Source: Dromaius novaehollandiae (Eukaryota > Chordata > Aves > Casuariiformes > Dromaiidae). From it: a DNA stretch of 64,000 nt. The first letter of the stretch is position 1. Each line of letters starts with the position of its first letter. Where the stretch lies: positions 9,735,404-9,799,403 of the forward strand of contig NC_088103.1 in the NCBI RefSeq assembly GCF_036370855.1. The letters are read 5' to 3'. Positions 49,901-61,345 of this stretch are shown here, piece by piece. Below the pieces are notes generated by a model. The model had not been told where the DNA came from and ran no database searches. It worked only from the letters and a program-made list of their open reading frames with translations. The translations under genes were made by a program, and so were the position numbers.

Positions 49901-50898
49901 TCCCTGGGCTCTCGTGCAGCCCTGCCTGGCCACGTACCCTCCACTGCTGCAGATACAAACTCACAACACCTGAGCTTGCTGTGGGGGATGTAGCTTGGGA
50001 CCAGGCTTGCCATGAGGAAGTTAAGGTGGTGGTGGGTGGTGCTATTGCTTTCTCATTTATTGCAGCTTTTCCTACTCCTGTTGCTTGGGATATGGCTGTA
50101 ATTTAGGAGCATGATTTGCTGAAGTGCTCTGCCTGGTCACCCTGAGTTGTGGGCTTGGATGTGACAGCAGCTCTGGGTGGCTGATTTGATGTGACAGTCC
50201 GTTTGCAGGAGCACTCGGCAGGAGGAGCAAGGTCTGGTGTTCATCCGTTTCTCTTTGTCTCTCTTTTTGTCTGTGATGCAGTGTTTCAGTGGGAGGGAGA
50301 GGGGTGGGATGCATGCATGCATGGATGTGGAGCGCTCTCCCATGGGTGTGGGCATGTGGCTCCCTATCCCCCTGCCTTCAGACCATGTATGAAGCCTCAA
50401 CGGGAGCTGTTCAGGATCCCTGAGCAGTATTTGCAGGGACAGTCACCTGGACACCCCCTGAATGCCCCCCTATTGACAGGGTGCTGCACAGCTCGGTGTG
50501 GACCTGTGGAAATACCACCATTTCAGAAATACCAACGTTCTCCTCTGCTAGCACCCTGCTTTTTACTGTTCTTCCTGATCTCTGAATTCCTGGATAAAAT
50601 CATGGACCTACTGATCTCAGCAGGACCTCTTGGTTCACTGCTCTGAAGAGAGAGCAGCTCTGTGATACAGTCTCCCCTCTAAACTGAACAGGATCTGCTT
50701 GGAGGTTAGTCAGGGGCTTTTTCTGCCGTTCCTGCAGGAAGACTGCACTCTCTGGCTCTTTGGCTTAGAAACCTTTTCCCCAGCTAACCATATATATGAG
50801 AGCATGATGGGTGGCTGGCTGGCTCAGGCCAAGCATCCCACCTCCAGTGCTGACCAGAAACAGACACTCAGGCAAAGGTTTAAGAACAAGCTAACATA
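46916..50898. other. Non-coding stretch
   Basis: No gene. It contains a TGTATGTGTATATATAAA patch near 48847-48866 and an ATGC tetranucleotide repeat at 50309-50324. A 151-codon plus frame (50191-50646) has no recognisable domain. Confidence 0.5.
50309..50324. repeat. ATGC tetranucleotide repeat
   Basis: Nearly four ATGC units. A similar array occurs at 53472-53486. Confidence 0.85.
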
Positions 50899-51060
50899 AA
50901 TGACTCCTTCCTCAGGGATATCCTGAGCCAACCACAACTTCTGTGTATTTAATCATCCTCAGTGGATTCTTTCCCATGATCTTGTCCAGTTTTTCCTTGA
51001 GTCCACGTAACTGTTCAGCATCCACAGTGTGCAGTAGCACAAGTCCTGCATTCCAACAGC
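50899..51060 (-). mobile_element. CR1 3'-end fragment
   Basis: Read on the minus strand this gives GTGGATGCTGAACAG, then GGACAAGATCATGGG, then AAAGAATCCACTGAGG and ATGATTAAATACACAGAAG, and ends with GGCTCAGGATATCCCTGAGG. That is the order of a sauropsid CR1 tail, and its translated form reads LDKIMGKNPLRMIKYTEVV. It is 5'-truncated and lacks any reverse transcriptase. The match extends over about 160 bases with few indels, so this copy is younger or better preserved than the other tails here. Confidence 0.8.
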
Positions 51061-54000
51061 CTCTGTTGCTCGAAAGGTCACTTCTCCTTCTCCCAGCAGG
51101 ATCCCCAAGCTGTGGGCTCTGCCAAAACACCTCCAGTGTGGTAAGGGCCTGCTGTGCTATTCTGCAGGGCAGATCTTGCTGAATCCAAGACAACTTCGGG
51201 TTGTGTGGCTAAAACTCCGTCAAAAAGCTTTGGTTGGTTACGGCTGGAGACCAGCAAATAACTCAATGCAAATAACATGCTAAGTGAGTGGAGCTTCTCT
51301 CGCAAACTGTCTGTGCACACGCTGCGACCTGTGAGGTCTGGAGGCAAACTGGTTATTGGAAATCATTCATGATGTTAAAATTTGTTCTTCAGCTTATGGT
51401 GCTCAATAAGGGAGCTGTAGAGATTGGTGGTGGCTGGTCACATAAATCACAAGGCATTTTTCCTGTTCCTGCATGTTAGATGCCAGAAGTCAGTGAGCTG
51501 TCGAGAGTCCTGGAGAGGTAGCAGATACAGAGGATTATAGAATTTTGGAACATTTCAAAGCTTTGCTTTCCTGACCAGCTAAGCCTTGTGTAACACATCA
51601 CTCCACGGGAAAATGGACAGCAGCAGTGAATACAGTTCAGATTTAATCTTGCTGTATCGAGTCAGTGCATAAATAGTTACCTGTGAACTTGCTTGCTTTG
51701 ATCGCGCTTCTGTTGAGGCCTGGGAAATCCTCCTTGTTTAGATGTTTTGCTTAACACGAGACAAAAGCGAGGTGCAGAAGAGTCAAGGAAAAGAGCAATT
51801 TCTTAACATGAATGCATCAGGCAGCATTTGCCCAGAGGATATTCATTCCTGGTATCTTCTTGGTGTGTCTTTGCTTTTTAAAGACACAGTATTGGGAATC
51901 ATGGGAACATATGAGAGGCTTGGTTTTTCTTTTAAAATAGAAGTAGCTTTTCTTCCCGTTGTTACAGAAAAAAACCTTGAAAAGGTCATCCTTAAAGGCA
52001 TGTAAAAAAACCCTTCCACTTCAGTTCTTTTAATCTCCTACTTCTTTCATTCAATTTCTTGATTTGGAGAGAAACCCTCTCCATTTGGAGTGCACCATAT
52101 GGTTGTAGATCTCTAAAATGGAAAAGCCGATGTCATCAAACCTTTTGTGACAGATGCCCTCATTTCCTGCAGTCAGGGTGCTTGGTAACAGGCACATGAG
52201 CTGCCATTCTACATATGTCTGTCATGTACTTTTGTGATGAAGTTGGAATACTTGGGTGTCCCCATCCCCCCAAACTCAACCAGAAGAGCCCTCTTCCTTC
52301 AGGTCTCTCCTACCCATGGTCATGTGCTTCCAAGCTTGGTAAGCCAGGTCTGCAAATTGGGAATGAGGTTTCCACTAGTCACTTCCCTGCACATAGATTG
52401 GATCTCTGCCCTTGTCACTAGCCAGTCCTTCCCAGTCACTGCTCTATCCCCTTACAGTGAGAACTGCCTGTCAGCCCTGCCTGGAATACCTTGTTTGTGT
52501 GTGAGTTGCCTGCCTTGATAACATGGCCTGCTTCTTAAGGTCATCTGACAGTGTCAGCTTGCAGGGACCTTCACAGCGAATGTGAGTTTGTCTTTCCCCA
52601 TGGCACACTCTGAGTGTAGCTTTTGTCCTCTTTATATCTGCTGTGCAGTGCTGAAAAGCATTGTGTGGCCTTTGGTTTGGTCAATGGAGGAGGTATTCTG
52701 CGTGCCTGTCCGGACTCTGTGTCCCATGTCCATCTCAGAAATGGGACTTGTCAACCAAAGGTCTTCCCTCCCTCTCCTCTCCCCATCTGACATTTTGAAG
52801 CAATATAATCTGGCTTGGCAAGGCCAGGAAAAGCCTTTCTTGCAAATTCGTAGTCCGTTTCCCTGAAGCCGTACTTCAGGTGTTGCCCAGTGGTGAGCAG
52901 GTGACCCAGGAGTTCTTGTCTCCTCATCACGTGCACCTCACCCGTCCTGGTCTCGGGCGGTTCTGTTCGCCCCACGGGTGTCTTGCGGCTCGCTCCTCCC
53001 TAACGATTCAGGCTGTGTCTGTCTGGGCTCATAGCGCTACTGCTGATCTCGTTCAGGGTTGGTTCAGGCTAAGTTCAGTTTTGTTCTGCCTGACCAAGCA
53101 TTAGCGTGGCAGTGAGCTGTTCACGTGCCTGACTGGCTCGGCTTTGATACAGCAGGTCAAGTGTGCTCCAGAGCGGAGTATCCGGCTGGGTGCATAGCCA
53201 CTGCTTCACCTAATATGCCAGGTCATGTTCATGCCAGGTCTTCTGAGTGTCTTCACACGCAGGCAATGTGCCAGACCTCGGGGTGATGGCTGGACAGCAG
53301 GCGGGGGCTGTGCCAGCCACGTTTAGCTCTGGCCAGCCAGTGGAAAATGCCATTTGGGGTGAGGGATCTCACCTGTCAATGGAGGATCATGTTGTGTTGT
53401 CGCTGTAGCTGGGATTTCTGAAGCGTTTCTTCTGTGTCCTTAGCTTGAAACCTGTCTGCGCTCGCAGAGATTGCATGCATGCATGCTCCGCTGTGTCCTC
53501 AATGACCCTTCCCTACCTCATTGGGTCACCAGGCAACCTTCTCGTATCCCCTCAGCTGTCCCAAGGAGCCTCATTTTTCTTCTAATTTTGTACCACAGTC
53601 ACCTTTATTATAACCTGCGTGTATCTCCCTTCTCCTCCCATCCCCTTGTGTTGCGTGCCCTGGGATGACTCTCCTTCCTTAGAAAACAGATTTCCATTGC
53701 ATTGCTTCACAGCTGTCTCCCACATTGCCTGTGGACCTCTCCCTGCTATGCGAAGCTCAGCCCTGTTTTTCATCTTAGATGCTGCGATTATTTTAGTCTT
53801 TCATTACTAGATAAGGTGCTTGGCAGTGTTGTTTAAGACGGAGAATTTCTGTCCTCCATCTCGCGGCATCCTCCCTCAGCTGTCTCCATCTGGCACCCTC
53901 CTTTCTGCCACCTTGCCAGTGTGTTTGTTTTGCGAGATAAATCCCAGCGGAAGAGAGCTGAATCATGACCAGCAGATGCCCTGCTTAAAACACGGCTTTC

Positions 54001-54229
54001 ACTCCATGCATTTTCCTGTCTCTGGTTTACTTGCTGTTTTACTGCCTCCGAGAGCACTGTGTGTGCTGCGCCTCATGCTGACACACAAGAGAACGGAGCA
54101 GCGCGCTCTGCTTCACAGCAGGTTTTGTTTCGAAGAGCGCTGTCTTGGGGAAAACTAGGGCTGCCCTTGTTACGGGAGCGGTGGGTGGCAACCCCCTTAT
54201 ACCGACACTAAGCCTTAAGCAAACAGAGG
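51061..54229. other. Non-coding stretch
   Basis: No gene recognised. The first 150 bases may continue the CR1 fragment but I cannot match them. An ATGC repeat lies at 53472-53486. Confidence 0.5.
53472..53486. repeat. ATGC tetranucleotide repeat
   Basis: TGCATGCATGCATGC, a self-complementary short array. Confidence 0.85.
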
Positions 54230-54420
54230 GCTCGCAGTTATTTACAGGGGAAGGATAAGCTACGGCGTTTATATAAAACATATTAATAATTTCACCCTTT
54301 CCTTCCACATTTACTAAATTGATTTTTGAACTGCCAGCAGTCGTATTGCAATAAATATAGTTGAAATCCATTGCACGTAATGGTTTATAAATTGTGAGTC
54401 ATAATTCAGCGGAAGCCTTG
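54230..54420. promoter_or_regulatory. Putative conserved non-coding element
   Basis: AT-rich block with CAGTTATTTACAGG, GCGTTTATATAAAAC, TATTAATAATTTC, CTAAATTGATTTTTG, GTATTGCAATAAATATAG (a C/EBP-like TTGCAA), CGTAATGGTTTATAAATTG and an AP-1/MARE-like TGAGTCATAA (54395-54404). Unique, non-coding and sharply distinct from the GC-rich flanks. Confidence 0.4.
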
Positions 54421-57039
54421 GTTTGGTTTGCTGGCTTTTGTCAGCGCGTGTGTGTGCATGCTTTCCTTTCTCCAGCCTTTAAGCCTGCACAACTCTCCAG
54501 TGGAGTAATAAATTGGGAATAATAGAGGCTCTGCTAACTAAATTTCACTTGTCAGTTTTAAGGTTTCATGCTGTGCATTAAGTTCTTGCCAATATCACAA
54601 GTGAAAAGAAGAAAAAGATTCCCCCCCTCCCCACCCCGGTTCTATGGCCACTGCTACCAGATTGCCCTGGATGGGAGCAGATCTCTCAGTTTTCTGCTGC
54701 TGGGGCAGCATCAGTTGATGCCCACCATGCAAACCAGCCCTCCCGCCCCCAGAAACGCGGCAGCGTTACCCTGCCGCTGCTCCTCCTTCTGCCGGAGGCA
54801 CCAGGGCACAGCATGGGCTCCTTTGTATGAATAATATTTGACGGTGTAATTGGTATTGGATCCAGCATGTCCCCGGCTCAGCATTGTGGGACGTTGCCGC
54901 ATCAATCAGGAGCGTCCATTAAAACACAGGCAGGGTCCCGTGGAAGACGAGATGCAGAAAGGCTTTTAGCACTTGCCTGTTCTGGTGGCCTGCTGAAACG
55001 CAGCCCCCCAGTGCCTTCTGATGGGAGATGCCGGGGTTGGGAAGCAGCTGAAATGTAGAGACCCAAATGCCGCGTGTGTTAGGCACCTTCCCTGCAACGC
55101 AGAGCTCTCATCTCTCCTGGAAGAGCCTTCCCCAAAAACGTGGCTTTGGAGGCCACGGGTGGAGGAACCACAGCGTGTTTTGCCCAGCCTAAGAAATCTC
55201 CCTTGGGTGAAGAGCTGGAATTGGAGTTCAGCGCAGAGACTGTGCAGGAAAATCCATATCTTCCATAGATTTGTTATCTGTCACATGAAATGTAGCACAG
55301 ATATTTTTAAAACAGGGGCCCATTAAGCTCTCCAAATGGGCCAGCTCACCTCCTATTTTAACAACATATTGTGACACCATATATTTTATACGTATTCCTC
55401 CTGGACTTATTAACTCTAAGCTGTCACATCCCATTTTAGGGAGTAAAATGTCATGAAAGTGGCCACTCCAGTAGCACTGAAACCATAAAACCAAACGTTT
55501 ATTGGGCACAGGAAACATAAGTGTCAGTGGGGGCTTTTGAGGGGGGAAAATGGATTGGTTAGAAACTGTGACATTTACCTTGCTTTTCATTTTCTTGCTC
55601 TTTTCTCTTTTTCTCTGCCTTGACTTGTTTTTGGTGATTGGAGGCCCCCTATGAACAGCTCAGGTCCTGCCCACATCCATGATCTGGGAGTCGGCAGTGA
55701 GCGTCAGTCACAGGGCAGCCGGTTTCCGCAGCGCAGGCAGCTGTAACGCACAGCCCGGCCTATTGCCACACGGAAGGAGTTGGTGAGCACTAATGAAAGA
55801 CGTTGTCAGCAAATGAAGGCTCTGCTCATTACAGAGCTGCTGCTGCTATGGGATTTGTGAGGGGCTGCGTGGCTCAGCCACCTGCGGATGCAAGCAGCTG
55901 AGGTGCTGTGGGTCCACGTGGGGCTGGGCACAGCCTGGGCAGGAGGCACAGGCACCTAGGAAGCTGGTCTGGTACCAGCAATGAAGAGGACAGCAATATT
56001 TATGGCTCCATCCTGGCTATGTGAGGTTTGTGCAAATCCTGGGGACCTGGAGGGTCTTAAAAAAAATTGAAATCATAAACAGTGAATGATATTGCATGTG
56101 ACTCTCTTAAGATCAGTTCCCAAAGATGCCCCCTGCTCCACTCTAGCATCTTGGAGGGAGAGAGAGAGACGTACACATCCTGCTATGCCTATTTTAACAC
56201 AAAGACCTACAGATAAATACCATGCTACAGGGAAGTCAAGATTTCACTGTTAGGTGCTTCTAATGCTCAGGGCATATCTGCCAGGCCCGGGTTTTAAATA
56301 GCTCTCCTTCCCCATCGTTACCTTGTGGCTAGGTTATCTAACCTCTACCTCACATGCCCCTTGTGAAAACTCAATGCTTTCCAGGATCTTGAGCCATCTT
56401 GGACTATGGGAGCTGCTCAAGGGGTTAAGAGCCTCCTACACCTGCTTCTGGTTGCTGATTAAATGTCCTGGCTGAGAGTCTTGGCGGTTGTTATAGTACA
56501 GGTGTTGTTCCTCTGACCAGTGGTGCTGGTCTCTCCAGCTGAGAGCTGGGTTTGTGGTCATCTGGTGCAGCATGCACTTGCACGGCTTTGGTCTGCAAGG
56601 GTGTTTGCAGCTGGGTGGCATGCGTGCAATAGGAACGTCCTGCCCTTTGCTGACAAGTTATGGCAGCATCGATGCACCGGTTTTCCCAAGACCATGTATC
56701 TGTTGCGCCTGGACCACCAGCTCCCCCAAACGGTATCAGCCCCATCTTCTTAGGCTGGTGCCTACCAGGCGCACCAGGGCGAAGCGTGGTTGGCGGAAGT
56801 CATTAGTCACAAGCGAGGACACAGTAATTGATGGTGGGTTTTGTTGGCCCTCCCTGAATGGTGTTGTCACGCTGTTCCCAACAAAAGAGGCACGTCTCCA
56901 GCCGCAGACCCGTGCCAGAGGCCTCATACCGAAAGGCTTTCTCCCCTCCCAAAATAAAACACCATCAAACAACCACAATGACAAAAGGTTACTTAGGTTT
57001 CGGGGCAAAATTCAGCGACTGCACTGCTGAGGAGGCTTT
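54421..57039. other. Non-coding stretch
   Basis: No gene. Around 55330-55470 there is an AT-rich island (CATATATTTTATACGTATTCC) that might be regulatory. Opposed frames near 56490-57030 (up to 158 codons) have no recognisable domain. Confidence 0.5.
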
Positions 57040-57370
57040 TGTAATACTGTGCCGCGGCGACGTGAAATGGCTTCCTGTGCGCAAGGCTATTGTGAAGGCG
57101 CAGGAGAAAGATGGGACCAGGTGGCCCCACAAAGACCAAGGTCCCCGACGCGGGCCTGGGAAAGTGCGTTTCGGAGCCAGCAGCCCTTTCACAGCTCTCC
57201 TCGCTCCGTAGACGTCCGCCTCGCCTCTCCAAATCCCCGCCAGCGGGAAGCCCGTGCCGCGCTGCCCGCGGGAGCTGCTGCAGCCCGGCGGTGCTTGCCT
57301 TGAGGTGGGCTCTTGGGGAGACGCGCGGGGCGGGCGCCAAAAGAAACCGTGCGCCGCGGGAGTGAGCTCA
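57040..57370. promoter_or_regulatory. CpG island, possible promoter
   Basis: About 35 CpG in roughly 330 bases by hand count, close to the number expected from base composition, whereas most of the window is CpG-depleted. It contains a GC box GGGGCGGGC (57327-57335) and clusters such as GTGCCGCGGCGACG, CGTGCCGCGCTGCCCGCGGG and GTGCGCCGCGGG. Retained CpG implies an unmethylated germline state, usually a promoter. No TATA box or start codon in a convincing gene was found, so direction is unknown. Several GC-rich frames cross it on both strands and are probably by-products of composition. Confidence 0.5.
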
Positions 57371-58640
57371 TGGAAAAGGGAAAACAAACTACATCTCATG
57401 TCTGGGAATTCAGTGCCAGCATGGAAGGGCAAAAAAAAAAAAAAAAAAAGGAATTTTTGGAGCCCTCGGCCCTTGCTCATGACGGTGGGAGAGCGTGCAG
57501 CTCCAGCACCGGGGCAAGGTAGGATCCCGGAGACGGATGGGGAGGAGTTTGGACAACTCCTCGTCCCCCCAAGGTCACTGCTTCAGCTCGGCCCAGGATT
57601 TTCATCGCCCGCTCTGGCACGCTGTGGCGGTTACATCAGCCCTGTCTCGCGGCCATTAATAACAGCGTCGCGAGCACTTTGCTGAACGGCGGGGAAGGCG
57701 TCGCTGGACTTTCTGACTGCTCTTCCCAGCATCGCTCTGAGCTCTGGAGGAGAAGGGCCTGGGTTTGCTCATCTGGTAGCGAGGTGCCAGGAGCCAGGCG
57801 AGGCTGGGGGGCTGCTCACAGCCCCGGTGCTCTGTCGTGCCCGGCAGCATGGCACGGTGACAGGGAGCCGAAACACGGTGCTGGCATTCGGCAGGGCGTC
57901 CGGCGAGGGAAGCCCACTGCCCCGTCTCCCAAGCGTCGGAAAGGCTCGTGGCACGCCAGGAGCCCAGCACTGGCACCCGTGGCCGGAGCGGCGAGCCAAG
58001 AAGAGGCATGACACATCCCAGAAAAAACAAAAAAAAAATCCCTGCAAGGAGCCAGATTTCGAAGCGAGAAATGACGGCGTTTAACCCTTCATGGCAGCGT
58101 CGCAGCAGCGGCGCTGGGGCCCAACTGCCATGACATTGCCAAGTTGCATTGCAGGCGAAGGGCTTGCCTCCAGAAACTTGAGCAGCCGAGAGGCCAGGGA
58201 AGGATCTAAAGCACTGTTTGATCCTTTTTTTTTATTATTATTATTCTGACAATAAGCCCTTTCAGCCTATCACCACGGGGTGATTTTATTGCACCGTGGA
58301 ATTTGCCAAACAAGTGACTGGTTTGTCAACACTTTGCTGAAGTTGTAGTTGACAGGGAAAAGCAGGCAAGGGGAAAGAAAACAAGAAGCAGGACCATCCC
58401 ACGGGCGTCACGGCCCCGAGACGCTCATCCCCCGTTCCCACCATCAGCAGGACTGAGCAAACGGGAAAAGGAGCGAGGCCGGGGCAAGAGCTGTGCAAAA
58501 GCGAGGCTGAGGTTAGGTTAGGCATGGCATAAAGTGAGAGGCTCGGTGCCAGGCGAAATTCCTCTGCCCCCACCGGATGAGAAAAGCAAATTCTCCACTA
58601 CGAATGCTGGCAGTAGTTTGTGTTTTCCTATCCTGTGACA
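57371..58640. other. GC-rich flank of CpG island, no gene
   Basis: CpG stays moderately high to about 58140 (for example GTCTCGCGGCC and GCGTCGCGAGC near 57640-57675). It could hold an untranslated first exon of an unrecognised transcript, but I see no supporting splice or coding evidence. An ATT trinucleotide patch (58233-58246) follows a T run. Confidence 0.4.
57431..57449. repeat. Poly-A run (19)
   Basis: Nineteen A residues shortly after the CpG island. No retroposon body precedes it. Confidence 0.9.
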
Positions 58641-58655
58641 CCCCCCCCCCCCCCC
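58641..58655. repeat. Poly-C run (15)
   Basis: Uninterrupted run of C, a rare homopolymer in vertebrate DNA and prone to sequencing error and length change. Confidence 0.9.
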
Positions 58656-58749
58656 AACAGCAGAGCTGTGTAAGCGCCTTCTGGTTTTCACCTTTGGGAA
58701 GAAAAAGAAAATTTTAGCATGATTTCCTGGCAAAGCGTTCTCTGAACTG

Positions 58750-58794
58750 CTTTCTCTTTCTTTCTTTCTCTCTCTCTCTCTTTTCCTTTTTTTT
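58750..58794. repeat. Pyrimidine microsatellite
   Basis: CTTT units pass into CT dinucleotides and then a T run, all pyrimidine over 45 bases. Confidence 0.85.
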
Positions 58795-58839
58795 AATGTT
58801 ACAATTAAAGCAGAGCTTTGCTTGCAAAAATTGAAAAAG

Positions 58840-58960
58840 TAACCGAGAAGAATACATACAACTGCCTCGGAGAGATAATCAGTTGTTAAAACATGCCCAC
58901 TGTTCTAATTAGAATGGAAATGGAATTGGGTTTAAATCGGAATTAACCGGAGGCCCTCTT
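58840..58960. promoter_or_regulatory. Putative conserved non-coding element
   Basis: Contains GAGATAATCAGTTGTTAAAAC, a perfect 12-base palindrome TTCTAATTAGAA (58903-58914) with a homeodomain-dimer core, and GGGTTTAAATCGGAATTAACC. It is AT-rich and lies between GC-rich segments. Confidence 0.4.
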
Positions 58961-60959
58961 ATCCTGTCTATCTGGCGTGCTCTCCCCAGCCCTTCTGGAC
59001 AAACGCGATGGAAAGAAAAAAGGCAGCGCAGCCTTTCCTGAGCCCCCCTTGCCTAGAGATCCCCCCAGAGGCCTCCAGCCCCTAATCCCCTTAAGCCCTT
59101 CCAAGGAGCGCACACAGCTCGGGGGGGACCGAGCCTCAGCCTTTGCCCCCAGGCGAGGGAGGGGGCTAATCTGGCTGCCGGACGCTGTCCCTCCGGGGGC
59201 ACCTCTGGGAAGGAAGCTCGCAGGAGGCGAGGAGCCTGCCTCGGTTTACCCACCCTGCGCTCGGGGGCTGGAGGAGCACAGGAGGGCGGTGGTGGGCCTT
59301 CAACTTCGATATTGCCACTTACAAGAGTTCATCCGGAGCTTGCGTTTCGCTGCTGGCCGGTGCTAATTGTGGGCATCCAGGGAACAGGCAGAAGTAGCTT
59401 GTCTGTGTCAAATAAGTGGTTTAAGCTGTTAGAAATCATTCCTTGTTTATTTAATTTCGGTTAGTCCCGTAGATATCTCCCATTCCTTTGGGTGAAAGGT
59501 TAAACGCCTGTGTTACTGCTGCTAATATAACGGCAATAACGCTAATAGACTTCTCTCCTCTGAAAAGAGAAGCACTCTGCCCCCAAAATCGGTCCCCTCA
59601 GGAGGAAGCTGCACAAATAGGTAGCCTGTATTGTGCAGTCGACACGCTTTTGTTATCTCTCAGCCCCAGAAAACGAGTATGCTGCCCACCAAAAGCCCTC
59701 CTCCTCCTCCTCCCCTGAGCACTGCTCCTGGTCACCAAGACAAATGGGGCACATCCTGCTCTTGTCCCCTGGGAGGTCTGTGAGGGCAGCACACCTGGCC
59801 AGCTGCTGGTAAAGGCAGGGGACACACGGCAAGCCTCTGTCCTGCTCCAAAGGGCAGAGCTACCAGCTAAAAACAGGTGACCTTACAAGGGAAAGCTGAT
59901 GCTTCCTTCGATATCTGCTGGATTTTTTTCCAACACGCCAGCGTTGTTTGGCTAGATCTTCACCTTCCTCCTCTCCACCAGCCTCAGCCAGTCTTTGGGA
60001 AACACCACGTAGAGACTGGTAGGAGCCGAAGGCACACGAAGACCCCAGAGAATCCTTCACCTGCCTGGTGAAAACTTTCGCTGTGATCCTTTGCCTCCTC
60101 CATCCTGACAGCAGGACGGTCCTTCCTTCAGTCTTCTCTGAAAAGATCATTTCTCCCTGCATGTTTGTAACTGCTCCCTGCTGTTTCTGGAAAAATTCTG
60201 AATTTCACATGGCTGGGCAAAGATTTCTTGGATGCTAACAGCTCTTAAAAGCAGGTGAAATTAAATATTGGCAATGTTAACAACAACAACAAAAAGAAAA
60301 TAGTAATGTATTGACATGACTCTAATAGCATCTGTGAGGACAGTGCTCACAGCTCCTTGTCACCCTGCCTGACACCTTTCATGACAAAACACCTTATTTC
60401 TGCTTTCACTTGAAATCTGTTTTTGCAGATTCAGAGGAGGAAAAAACAGATGTTAGCATTATGTCGGTAGTGTTCCTGCAAAATCAGAAAAGATGGCTCT
60501 AAAATTGGCTTAGGACAGTGATAGGGAACTCCCGGACCAGTATCAGTGAAGAACTCCAGTAACGCGGGGGAGACGGATTGAGTGGAAAGTGAGAAATGAA
60601 TCTGAGCCATTTACAGCTGTCACTGGGAGAAGTCCATTGATCAAAAGGAGAGGAAAAAACCGGCCCACGGGAAGACTTTGTCAACATGAATGTCATGTTG
60701 AAATTTGAACCGCAAGTTCCAGCAGCAAAGGCCTTATCTGAATACCAGCTTGCACTGCAGTAGCTGCGCCAGTTTTTATTCTTGTTGGCTGATTTGAATG
60801 TATTTATTGGCAGAAGTCAATGTTTGGAGATATTTGCTGATTTCAGTATTTCTAGGCAAGCTCCTTTGCAGCCAAGCCTTCATGTGCCACCTCACGCCAC
60901 ACAGCCTTTGCCATTGCTTCCAAGCCTGAATGCCAGGCGCAGCATCCTTCAGACCAGAC
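58961..60959. other. Non-coding stretch, GC-rich at left
   Basis: The part at 59000-59330 is GC-rich with a moderate number of CpG and a 129-codon plus frame (58977-59366) of Pro/Arg/Gly-rich chance-like composition. The rest is ordinary non-coding DNA. A short CAA repeat lies near 60281-60292. Confidence 0.45.
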
Positions 60960-61021
60960 TTTCCAAGGAGCTCAGGCCCTGATTAGGCATTTTCCAAGGA
61001 GCTCATGGCCGTAGTTGGGCA
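60960..61021. repeat. 31-bp tandem duplication
   Basis: TTTCCAAGGAGCTCA begins at 60960 and again at 60991. Both copies continue with a GGCC word and a TAGGCA/TGGGCA ending, so two diverged units of about 31 bases lie head to tail. Confidence 0.8.
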
Positions 61022-61221
61022 CCTGAGAGGTTTTTCTCCTGGGGGCTGAGTGCATTGAAAGTTCGGCTGCTCCCCACACGCAGCGGGCAAAGGCAGGTCA
61101 GACCTCACTGCACAGTTCTCCAGGGCTCACTGCAATGCTTGCCCATCCTCCCAATGTTCCCTCACTCCTAAGCTTTACGTTTAATACCTGTGTAATTCCA
61201 AATGCTAGCGAGGTGGGAGTA

Positions 61222-61345
61222 GTCATATCAGGGCTGATGAGATGTCCATCCGGCCCAGCTTCCGTCTCCGGCAATATTTACTACCAGAGGCAAGAAGCAC
61301 CACCGTGGCCCATTATACAATAACTTCCCAGTCATAGGACATTTG
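61222..61345 (-). mobile_element. CR1 3'-end fragment
   Basis: On the minus strand the segment reads CCGGAGACGGAAGCTGGGCC, then GGATGGACATCTCATCAGCCCTGA, parallel to the 'ggagacaggatactgggctagatggacctttggtctgaccc' end of CR1, preceded by a TTATTGTATAATGGGCCACGG section also found in such tails. The plus-strand CR1 at 12007 ends with a related phrase. Diverged and old. Confidence 0.6.

Noticed and set aside
50912..51193. 93-codon minus-strand frame with LDKIMGKNPLRMIKYTEVV
   Set aside because: This is the non-coding tail of a CR1 element read through, not a gene.
56989..57480. 163-codon minus-strand frame across the CpG island
   Set aside because: Phe run from poly-A and Arg/Ala/Pro bias from GC content; frames of similar length exist on the opposite strand.
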